Below, piece after piece: positions 1 through 6,110 of a DNA stretch of 6,437 nucleotides. Numbering within the stretch: position 1 is the first letter of the stretch; each line of letters opens with the position of its first letter. This DNA comes from an uncultured Collinsella sp. (GTDB lineage Bacteria; Actinomycetota; Coriobacteriia; Coriobacteriales; Coriobacteriaceae), in contig CABSBK010000066.1 in NCBI GenBank assembly GCA_902475865.1, positions 1 through 6,437 on the forward strand, read 5' to 3'. A program made the translations under genes and the position numbers. Under the pieces are notes generated by a model. The model ran no database searches, was not told the DNA's origin, and saw nothing but the letters and a program-made list of their open reading frames with translations.

Positions 1-699
1 AGCCTGCCGATCGTCTTTAAGGGCTTCCTTATGTCGCTCTCGATCGTGCTCGTGGCATTTCCGTTGGCTATTCCCTTTGGCTTTGCCCTGTCGCTTATGC
101 GCATATCCAAATCGCGCATCCTGCGTTGCCTTGCCGGCATCTACGTGAATGTCATCCGCGGTACGCCGGCGTTCCTGCAGATCTATATTGCATTCTTTGG
201 CCTGCCGCTTGCCGGCGTCAAGGTGGACGACTATGTCTTGGGCGTTATCGTCATGGCCATGAACTCGTCTGCGTATCTGTGCGAGATTTTCCGTGCCGGT
301 ATTCAATCGATCCCCAAGGGCCAGAACGAGGCCGCTCGTTCGCTGGGTATGAATGCCTTCCAGACGCTGCTCTACGTTATGATTCCGCAGACGTTCCGCA
401 ATGTCCTGCCTACGCTGACCAGCGAGTTTATCCTGCTCTACAAGGATACGTCGCTGCTCGCCGCCGTGGGCGTGGTCGAGATCGTCATGAACGCCCGCAC
501 CATCGTGGCCACGACGGGTTCCATTACGCCGTATGTGGTTGCCGCCCTGTTCTATCTGGTCATTACCCTGCCGCTTGCGCGCTTGGTGAGCGGTCTTGAG
601 GCGAGGCTGCTGGGTACGGCCGAAACCAAAAAGAAGCGTCCCACCAAGAGCGCCGGACAGGTTGTCGCGACGCCCGCCGACCATATCGCTGGTCTGTAA
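1..699 (+). CDS. Polar amino acid ABC transporter permease (5' truncated)
   Basis: Inner-membrane permease subunit of a polar amino acid uptake (PAAT/HisM-GlnP family) ABC importer. The frame is open to the left edge: the ten codons before the ATG at 31 read SLPIVFKGFL, which fits the usual start of the first membrane helix, so the true start lies upstream and 232 residues are visible. Hydrophobic segments cover roughly visible residues 10-32, 47-65, 75-95 and 180-200. The family signature RGTPAFLQ is present near residue 55. The cytoplasmic EAA loop begins at visible residue 110 (EAARSLG, nt 328-348) and is where the ATPase docks. The C-terminal tail is Lys-rich and probably cytoplasmic. The stop codon overlaps the Shine-Dalgarno of the next gene (TAAGGAGG, 697-704), so the two are one operon. 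A solute-binding protein gene is expected just upstream. Substrate cannot be read from the sequence. Confidence 0.93.
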   Translation, partial: SLPIVFKGFLMSLSIVLVAFPLAIPFGFALSLMRISKSRILRCLAGIYVNVIRGTPAFLQIYIAFFGLPLAGVKVDDYVLGVIVMAMNSSAYLCEIFRAGIQSIPKGQNEAARSLGMNAFQTLLYVMIPQTFRNVLPTLTSEFILLYKDTSLLAAVGVVEIVMNARTIVATTGSITPYVVAALFYLVITLPLARLVSGLEARLLGTAETKKKRPTKSAGQVVATPADHIAGL

Positions 700-711
700 G
701 GAGGTTCTATT

Positions 712-1464
<753 letters not shown>

Positions 1465-1489
1465 CCGCTTTATATGACTGACATAGCAG

Positions 1490-1525
1490 AAAACGGGAGC
1501 CGGATGTGATCCGGCTCCCGTTTTT
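1490..1525 (+). terminator. Strong rho-independent terminator of the ABC transporter operon
   Basis: A perfect 16-bp stem (1490-1505 with 1509-1524) closes a 3-nt GTG loop. The GC-rich part is CGGGAGCCGG / CCGGCTCCCG, and five T residues follow (1521-1525). It starts 25 nt after the ATPase stop. On the minus strand the same hairpin ends in TTTTC, so it may also stop the convergent flavodoxin transcript, with a weaker T-run. Confidence 0.95.
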
Positions 1526-1581
1526 GTTGGGACGCGAATGTGTTTTGGTGCAGAGCGCGTTACGGGCGGAGCTCATTGCCG

Positions 1582-2001
1582 CTAGGCGAGCTCAGCTCCA
1601 AGGGCGCGGCAGGCCGCCTCGCCCTCAGAATCGGGGGCGTCGTAACAGATGACGGAGTCGACCACGTTGACGCCTGCCTTGTCGGCGTCGGCCTTCCAGT
1701 TGTCCATCCACTCGCCCTCGGCCCACGAGTAGGAGCCAAAGAGGACGACCTTCTTATCGCCGAGGGTCTCCTTGACCTCGTCCCACATCGGCTGGAACTC
1801 ATCGTATTTGAGCTCCTCGGAACCCATGGCGGGGCAGCCGAAGGCGAAGGCATCATAGCCGGCGGCCTTGTCGGCAGAGAAGTCGGCGCAGGGGATGACA
1901 TCTGCCTCGGCACCCGCGGACGTGGCGCCTTCGGCGACAAAGTTTGCCATGGCCTCGGTGTTGCCCGTGCCGCTCCAGTAGACGACTGCAATCTTGCTCA
2001 T
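1582..2001 (-). CDS. Short-chain flavodoxin, clostridial type
   Basis: Small FMN-binding electron carrier that can replace ferredoxin, acting in the cytoplasm. At 139 residues it matches the length of Clostridium flavodoxins (about 138). The phosphate-binding loop WSGTGNTEAM is at residues 9-18. The two loops that sandwich the isoalloxazine ring are visible as CPAMGSEEL (56-64) and SYSWAEGEWM (90-99). Met59 and Trp93 sit where the clostridial protein has its flavin-contacting Met and Trp. The protein is acidic, as usual for flavodoxins. The ATG is supported by AAAGGA (complement of 2008-2013), 6 nt upstream. It lies 48 nt after the DUF3793 gene on the same strand, with no terminator between, so they are probably co-transcribed. 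Its redox partner is not in the window. Confidence 0.95.
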   Translation of the reverse strand: MSKIAVVYWSGTGNTEAMANFVAEGATSAGAEADVIPCADFSADKAAGYDAFAFGCPAMGSEELKYDEFQPMWDEVKETLGDKKVVLFGSYSWAEGEWMDNWKADADKAGVNVVDSVICYDAPDSEGEAACRALGAELA

Positions 2002-2049
2002 GTGTTGTCCTTTCGGTTGTGCGGCGTGCGAGGCCGCGGTTTGTACGTT

Positions 2050-2754
2050 CTATCGGGTCGCCTGGGCAAGTTGCGCCAAGCTGCAGCCCTGCTGATAGAT
2101 AAAGGTGAGGTGTTGGGTGCAGGCACGGTACGCATCAAACGTCGCAAGCGCCTGCTCGACATCCGTATAGACCTTCCAGGCTCCAAAGATCTTGTAGTTC
2201 TCGCCACGTTGGGCGATGAACTCGTATACGTCGTCGTAGGGGTACCCCAGGAAGTAGCCAATCTCGTGTGGAAATTCGCAGGTGCAGCCGTTGCCGCAGT
2301 TGGCTTGATGGTCCAATGCGCATCGGGTTTGGCCGCATGCGCATTCCGCGGCGTTATTGCTTGCGAGCGCGATGCGTGATGCCAGGTGCGCAAGGCATAA
2401 TGGCAGATTGTCGGTGTCGTAGCCCTCCTTGGCGAGTGCCGTTTTGGCGCGCGGGTCAGCAAGGTAAGTGGCGAGGCTATTGGGCCGATATGCGTACACG
2501 AGCGCTCCGCAGGGCCGCCAGACCAAAACACTCAGGTGGATGCCGAGCGGGTCAAGCTCGCGATTACACTGGGCGATAACGTTGAGCAGGCGTGCTCGGC
2601 GTTCTGCGATGGTTTCGGTTGCGGTCGAGCCGTCCCCGTGGGCGTAGACGCCGGGATAGGTAAAGAGCGATGCCGGCTTGATGCCCGCGAGCGTGGGAGA
2701 GCAGTTGCGCACGACTGCTGCCTGAAACGTTGGGATGTCTATGGTTCGAGTCAC
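2050..2754 (-). CDS. DUF3793 family protein with a Cys-rich insert
   Basis: Protein of unknown function, recognised as DUF3793 from the N-terminal CSPTLAGIKPASLF (18-31) and the C-terminal FPHEIGYFLGYPYDDV (161-176) plus NYKIFGAWKVY (186-196). These are from memory of the family, not a search. It has 234 residues, with no signal peptide or membrane segment, so it is likely cytoplasmic. It holds 12 cysteines; six lie in 22 residues just before the FPHEIG motif (Cys138, 140, 145, 153, 157, 159), with His149 and His163 close by, which could bind a metal or Fe-S centre. It is the first gene of an operon with flavodoxin, a pairing I recall from other gut anaerobes. Start is GTG at 2754, placed by AAGGAG 4 nt upstream. 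Function cannot be assigned; a redox or metal role is only a guess from the neighbour and the cysteines. Confidence 0.88.
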   Translation of the reverse strand: MTRTIDIPTFQAAVVRNCSPTLAGIKPASLFTYPGVYAHGDGSTATETIAERRARLLNVIAQCNRELDPLGIHLSVLVWRPCGALVYAYRPNSLATYLADPRAKTALAKEGYDTDNLPLCLAHLASRIALASNNAAECACGQTRCALDHQANCGNGCTCEFPHEIGYFLGYPYDDVYEFIAQRGENYKIFGAWKVYTDVEQALATFDAYRACTQHLTFIYQQGCSLAQLAQATR

Positions 2755-2758
2755 GGCG

Positions 2759-2764
2759 CTCCTT
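2759..2764 (-). promoter_or_regulatory. Ribosome binding site deciding the GTG start of the DUF3793 gene
   Basis: On the minus strand AAGGAG (complement of 2759-2764) stands 4 nt before GTG at 2754-2752. No ATG lies near the N-terminus in this frame, and the conserved family sequence begins about 17 residues in, so the GTG start fits. The spacing is rather short. Confidence 0.7.
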
Positions 2765-2773
2765 GCGGATCTA

Positions 2774-2792
2774 AACTGTTAGCCTAGGAAAA
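2774..2792. promoter_or_regulatory. Possible DtxR/IdeR-like iron box (half conserved)
   Basis: The plus strand carries GTTAGCCTA at 2778-2786, identical to the nine-base centre of the DtxR/IdeR consensus TTAGGTTAGCCTAACCTAA as I remember it. The outer arms are poor, giving 11 of 19 matches overall. It lies between the -10 of the DUF3793-flavodoxin promoter and the start codon, over the expected transcription start, which is where a repressor would act. Induction of flavodoxin under iron shortage is common, so the position makes sense. The match is too partial to be sure. Confidence 0.3.
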
Positions 2793-2820
2793 CTTATACA
2801 CGAAAGTAAGCCATGGTCAA
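2793..2820 (-). promoter_or_regulatory. Sigma-70-type promoter of the DUF3793-flavodoxin operon
   Basis: Reading the minus strand, -35 TTGACC (complement of 2815-2820) is followed after 16 nt by -10 TATAAG (complement of 2793-2798). Five of six bases match the consensus in each hexamer. The expected start of transcription near 2786 gives a leader of about 30 nt before the GTG. This is the best promoter in the window. Confidence 0.75.
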
Positions 2821-2846
2821 CAAAAAAGTTTGAAGAGGGAAACTAA

Positions 2847-2878
2847 TTGACCGAACCGACATGATTTTGGGTTAAGAT
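2847..2878 (+). promoter_or_regulatory. Candidate promoter of the HMA-domain gene
   Basis: TTGACC at 2847-2852 is a good -35. The best -10 is TAAGAT at 2873-2878, a 20-nt spacer that is longer than ideal. The inferred start of transcription, near 2884-2886, falls inside the inverted repeat at 2882-2900. The long spacer makes the call uncertain. Confidence 0.45.
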
Positions 2879-2881
2879 GGA

Positions 2882-2900
2882 GACACCCCATGGGGGTATC
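2882..2900. promoter_or_regulatory. CsoR/RcnR-like operator upstream of the HMA-domain gene
   Basis: The inverted repeat GACACCCC-ATG-GGGGTATC has 8-nt arms (2882-2889 and 2893-2900) with seven of eight positions paired. A C-tract facing a G-tract and ending in GGGGTAT is the pattern known for CsoR copper-sensor operators, such as the one before Bacillus subtilis copZA (TACCC..GGGGGTA). It lies just downstream of the candidate -10 and 28 nt before the ATG, a position suited to repression. No regulator gene is in the window. Nickel or persulfide sensors of the same family use similar sites. Confidence 0.6.
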
Positions 2901-2916
2901 TAGATAGTGCTACTTG

Positions 2917-2923
2917 AAAGGGG
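2917..2923 (+). promoter_or_regulatory. Ribosome binding site deciding the ATG start of the HMA-domain gene
   Basis: AAAGGGG at 2917-2923 stands 5 nt before ATG at 2929. An in-frame TTG at 2914 would put this site inside the coding sequence and has no Shine-Dalgarno of its own, so the ATG is preferred. Confidence 0.75.
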
Positions 2924-2928
2924 AACGC

Positions 2929-3312
2929 ATGAGTGACTTGCTCAACCCTGCGAATCTCATCGTGCTGGCCGTCATTGCCGTCGGCATGTTTTTTGGACTG
3001 CGTCGCATTGCCGCTTCGACACACGGGAAGAGTTGTTGCAGCGATGGTACGAGCGGTAAGAAGGCCAAAAAGGTTGTTGTGGTGGATACCGATGAGTCGC
3101 ACTATCCCTATAGCGATGAGCTGCTCATCGGCGGCATGAGCTGTGACGGCTGCGCTCAGAACGTAGCCAATGCCCTCAATACGCTTGATGGTGTGTGGGC
3201 AACGGTAACGTATGCGGACCACACGGCACGCGTACGCTCGAAGCGCCCGGTTGATCGCGACGCACTCGAGACGGCGGTGAGGGGTGCGGGCTATTACGTT
3301 ATGAAAATGTAG
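2929..3312 (+). CDS. Membrane-anchored heavy-metal-associated (HMA) domain protein
   Basis: A 127-residue protein that probably binds Cu(I) or a similar soft metal at the cytoplasmic membrane. Residues 8-24 (NLIVLAVIAVGMFFGL and on) form one membrane helix. It is followed by basic residues, a CCSDG motif at about 36-40 and a Lys-rich linker. The N-terminal layout resembles the small FeoB-associated Cys-rich membrane proteins (from memory). The C-terminal half is a ferredoxin-like HMA domain with the metal loop GMSCDGCAQNV (about 69-79); the later AVRGAGYYV matches the end of CopZ-type chaperones. HMA domains usually occur as free chaperones or at the start of P-type ATPases, so a single-helix-tethered form is less common. 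The basic residues after the helix suggest that the HMA domain faces the cytoplasm. It is divergent from the flavodoxin operon and sits behind a CsoR-like operator, which supports copper. Metal and partner are unproven. Confidence 0.87.
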   Translation: MSDLLNPANLIVLAVIAVGMFFGLRRIAASTHGKSCCSDGTSGKKAKKVVVVDTDESHYPYSDELLIGGMSCDGCAQNVANALNTLDGVWATVTYADHTARVRSKRPVDRDALETAVRGAGYYVMKM

Positions 3313-3584
3313 GCGTTGCCCTCTCCGGTGGGTACCAGCCTCCTGCCCATTGTGACTATCGGCATCCAAAAATTTGCGCAAAAATAACCTTTAGATGCGG
3401 CAAAAGTGGAGTTTGGTGACGGTTTGCGCGGAATTCGCCACCAATCGAGCATCTATTAACCCGTCCAAAAAATTACAGGTGTATATTTATACGCTGATTA
3501 TTGATGTGCTCAGATTGCAATTAATCGTGGACAGAAATGAAGAATGCTAAAACTGGGCTTTAGGACAGGGGAGGCTATAACCTT
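3313..3584. other. 272-base intergenic region without a gene
   Basis: No credible coding sequence and no convincing terminator for the HMA gene was found here. The first part is GC-moderate; from about 3450 it becomes AT-rich, as expected of a leader or promoter region. It contains a 10-bp palindrome TTTGCGCAAA (3373-3382), an imperfect hairpin (3413-3444), the dyad GTATA-TT-TATAC (3481-3492) and the palindrome ATTGCAAT (3514-3521). A weak extended -10, TGC-TAAAAC (3545-3553), could start the surface protein transcript, but no matching -35 was seen. The ribosome site GGGGAGG (3568-3574) ends 10 nt before the ATG at 3585. Confidence 0.6.
3413..3444. repeat. Imperfect inverted repeat in the spacer before the surface protein gene
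   Basis: Arms TTGGTGACG (3413-3421) and CGCCACCAA (3436-3444) pair at eight of nine positions around a 14-nt loop that includes GAATTC. No T-run follows on either strand, so it is not an intrinsic terminator. It could be a dispersed intergenic repeat or a structured RNA leader; only one copy is in this window. Confidence 0.5.
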
Positions 3585-6110
3585 ATGAGACGAGTGGGAA
3601 CACTTGGCTTGGTGGCAGCGCTTGCCGCTATCTTGGTATCGCCGCTGCCGGCGCACGCCGAAGACGCTTCGGGTGCCGTTACCTACAATGCGGGAAATGG
3701 GTATTCCTTTGAGAAGCTCTCGCATCCTACGGTAGGAACGTCGCAGCCGGATGGCATCGTCGACTACCAGGGTGACGGTGCCATTGCCGTTCCGGGCGCT
3801 GATGGTAATACGGCCAACAACGAAGGCGATCGCGGCCAGAGCTACACTTGGGCGGCTGCGAGCTATGGTGACTGGCTTTATGTGGGCACCTGCTATGCGG
3901 CGATGGGCAACACGATGACGCTCATGAAAAGCGCGCTGGGCGATTCCTTTGATGCCGAGACCATGCGCCTGACGCTGGAGGCCATGTTTAACGGCACCTT
4001 CTTCTATGGACAGCAGAAGGAGGACGGCACGGCCGATAAGGACAGCAACAGCATCTTGCTCAAGATCAATACCAAGACCGGTGAGACCAAGCTGCTAATC
4101 TCTGATTCGCTCAACGGCGTCGCTCCTTTTTTCCGCAATGCCGTGAGTTATAAGGGTAAGCTCTATTTCTGCGGCACCGTCAGGTACAATGGCGGCCAAA
4201 ACGGCCTGCCTGCTGTATACGAGATCGATCCTAAGACGGATGAGTACAAAGTTGTCTATCAGGGCCTTTCGAGCGCGCAGGATCAGGGTGCCGCCTTCAA
4301 GCAGGGCATTGCTACCGGTATCCGCGGCATGTGCGTCCATGATGGCCAGCTCGTCATCAGCAATGTGGGTAAAAATGCGGCCGGTAAGTTTGTGGCGACG
4401 ATCCTGACGTCGTCTGACCCCTCGAAGGGCCAGGGCAGCTTCACCGAGATTGCCAACTCGGACACGCTGTTTGGCTATCCGGTGATTCGCTATCAGGACA
4501 GCATCTACGGCGGCGCCATTTGGGATATGGCCTCGTACAATGGCCATCTCTATGTCACCATCTGCACCGGCACGCCCGAGAACGCCCCCGATGATAATTC
4601 CATGCAGTCGTTTGCCATGGTCCGTGGCGACAAGAACGCCGACGGCAGCTATACGTGGACTCCGATTGTCGGCGACCAGGAGGCGGACGGTGCGAGGTAT
4701 TGCTTTGGCATCGATCCCGCCCGCACCCGTTCTGGCGCTGCCAACCTCATCGTCTACAACGACTACCTCTATATCGGTGAATACAACGACGAGGAGATCG
4801 CCCTCGAGCGCATCCTCTTTAATAAGTCCAAGTCTGACGAGAGCGGCAAGAGCAGCATGGGCGGCGTTGACTGCTCGTTTGTGAATGCCAATCTTGAGCA
4901 GTCGGTCAACATCTATCGCATGGACAAGGACGAGAACATGCAGCTCGTCGTTGGCGATCGCACCGACATGTTCCCCGAGGGCGGTATTTCCGGCCTGGCT
5001 TCGGGCTTTGGCCGAAACGAGAACCAGTACATTTGGCGCATGCAGAAGTTCGACGGCAAGCTGTATATCGGTACCTTTGATACCGCGAGCCTGCTTGAAC
5101 CGATCGGCCAGTTCTCCAATGGCGACATTATCGATATGACGCCCGAGGAGTGGGACTCTCAGGTTCAGCGCCTTAGGGACCTGCTCGATCACCTGCTCGA
5201 CAAGAAATCGCCTGACGACCCCATCGTTCCCGTGAACACGCTTGCGGACGATGATTCAAACGAGGCCGTCGAGGTCGATGATTCGAACGAAGCTGCCGAT
5301 GTCGATGACGAAAAGACTGAGGTTGCTAAGGGTTTTGGCGATCTGAGCGATGCGCTGGAGGATGCCGCGGGCGACCTTTGCGATCAGGCCGCGACGATGT
5401 CCGCGGACGTTGAGGACGACGCCGCTTATGTCCAGAAGATCGATGGCGAGATCGCGTACTTCAAGTCTTTTGCCGATCAGTATCAGGACATGCTCGATAG
5501 CTATGAGAGCCTGAAGCAGCAGTACGAGGATGCCTATGGCACCGAGCTGCCGGGCGATATTCAGGATGCGCTCGATAAGCTGCTGAGTGCGGAGAACCTC
5601 AAGAAGCTGAAGAGCGTGCTTACGTGCATGTATTACCTTCGCGATGCCGAGCGCGGCTTTGATATGTATGTGACCGAGGACGGCGTGAACTTTACGACGC
5701 TGACGACCAATGGCTTTAACGATCCGTATAACCATGGTCTGCGCACCTTTGCGGTGACCAACCAGGGTCTGTGCCTTGGTACCGCCAACCCGTTCTATGG
5801 CTGCCAGGTTTGGATCCAGCGCAAGGAGAATTCGGAGAATCCGATTGATCCCGGTACTCCGGATCCGACGGAACCCACCAATCCTTCGCAGCCGGGTGGC
5901 GGCGATCAGCCTGGTGGCAGCCAGACGGGCGGCAACGACCAGTCGAGCAGCACCACGACCACCGTCACGACGGCCACTAAGAAGACTCCGAAGGACGGCT
6001 CGCTGCCTCACGCTGGCGACTCGACCCTCACGCTGGTCTTGGGATTGCTGGTTGCAGCTGCCGCAGTGCTTGGCATTGCCCTCGTCTTGCGCAAGCGTTC
6101 TTGTCGCTAG
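3585..6110 (+). CDS. Secreted, wall-anchored beta-propeller protein with helical insert and LPXTG-like signal
   Basis: An 841-residue surface protein of unknown ligand. Residues 1-25 are a signal peptide (MRR, hydrophobic core, cleavage after AHA). Blade-like motifs of the form Y-x-G-x-LY-hydrophobic-GT recur near residues 94 (YGDWLYVGT), 189 (YKGKLYFCGT), 252 (HDGQLVIS), 318 (YNGHLYVT), 391 (YNDYLYIGEY), 489 (FDGKLYIGT) and 725 (TNQGLCLGTANPF), suggesting a seven-bladed propeller. Residues about 519-687 interrupt it with an acidic, helix-rich insert; blade sequence then resumes at GFDMYVTEDGVNF (691-703). A Pro/Thr/Gly stalk (about 749-805) leads to LPHAGD (807-812), a membrane helix (about 815-835) and the tail RKRSCR. 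This is a sortase signal with Ala in place of Thr. Eleven cysteines are unusual for a wall protein. GGGGAGG lies 10 nt before the ATG. It appears monocistronic. Adhesion or glycan binding is plausible but unproven. Confidence 0.88.
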   Translation: MRRVGTLGLVAALAAILVSPLPAHAEDASGAVTYNAGNGYSFEKLSHPTVGTSQPDGIVDYQGDGAIAVPGADGNTANNEGDRGQSYTWAAASYGDWLYVGTCYAAMGNTMTLMKSALGDSFDAETMRLTLEAMFNGTFFYGQQKEDGTADKDSNSILLKINTKTGETKLLISDSLNGVAPFFRNAVSYKGKLYFCGTVRYNGGQNGLPAVYEIDPKTDEYKVVYQGLSSAQDQGAAFKQGIATGIRGMCVHDGQLVISNVGKNAAGKFVATILTSSDPSKGQGSFTEIANSDTLFGYPVIRYQDSIYGGAIWDMASYNGHLYVTICTGTPENAPDDNSMQSFAMVRGDKNADGSYTWTPIVGDQEADGARYCFGIDPARTRSGAANLIVYNDYLYIGEYNDEEIALERILFNKSKSDESGKSSMGGVDCSFVNANLEQSVNIYRMDKDENMQLVVGDRTDMFPEGGISGLASGFGRNENQYIWRMQKFDGKLYIGTFDTASLLEPIGQFSNGDIIDMTPEEWDSQVQRLRDLLDHLLDKKSPDDPIVPVNTLADDDSNEAVEVDDSNEAADVDDEKTEVAKGFGDLSDALEDAAGDLCDQAATMSADVEDDAAYVQKIDGEIAYFKSFADQYQDMLDSYESLKQQYEDAYGTELPGDIQDALDKLLSAENLKKLKSVLTCMYYLRDAERGFDMYVTEDGVNFTTLTTNGFNDPYNHGLRTFAVTNQGLCLGTANPFYGCQVWIQRKENSENPIDPGTPDPTEPTNPSQPGGGDQPGGSQTGGNDQSSSTTTTVTTATKKTPKDGSLPHAGDSTLTLVLGLLVAAAAVLGIALVLRKRSCR
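5250..5303 (+). repeat. Two tandem 27-bp units encoding an acidic nonapeptide
   Basis: Units at 5250-5276 and 5277-5303 encode DDSNEAVEV and DDSNEAADV, and a third partial unit (DDE) follows. The DNA differs at a few positions, including silent ones (TCA/TCG, GAG/GAA, GCC/GCT), so the duplication is not recent. It lies in the disordered, acidic part of the helical insert of the surface protein. Confidence 0.85.

Noticed and set aside
2021..2037. GCGGC/GCCGC hairpin between the DUF3793 and flavodoxin genes as a terminator
   Set aside because: Five-bp stem with no T-run on the minus strand; it is followed closely by the flavodoxin ribosome site, so read-through is expected.
1540..2379. 279-codon open frame on the plus strand across flavodoxin and DUF3793
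   Set aside because: It is antisense to two recognisable genes, spans their spacer, and has no ribosome site or known motif.
2914..2928. TTG at 2914 as start of the HMA-domain gene
   Set aside because: It would place the AAAGGGG ribosome site inside the coding sequence; ATG at 2929 is correctly spaced from that site.
2872..3381. 169-codon open frame on the minus strand over the HMA gene
   Set aside because: Antisense to a gene with a clear metal-binding motif and good ribosome site. It also runs through the operator and promoter region.
3373..3382. Palindrome TTTGCGCAAA as terminator of the HMA-domain gene
   Set aside because: A 10-base palindrome leaves too short a stem once a loop is formed, and an A-run rather than a T-run follows.
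4095..5192. 365-codon open frame on the minus strand inside the surface protein gene
   Set aside because: It is antisense to a well-supported gene with signal peptide, blade motifs and sorting signal. Its translation is low-complexity Ala/Val/Ile/Arg-rich without any family motif, as expected from GC-biased codon use.
5256..6011. 251-codon open frame on the minus strand at the end of the surface protein gene
   Set aside because: Arg/Ile/Leu-rich shadow of the acidic insert and Pro/Thr stalk; it has no recognisable motif.
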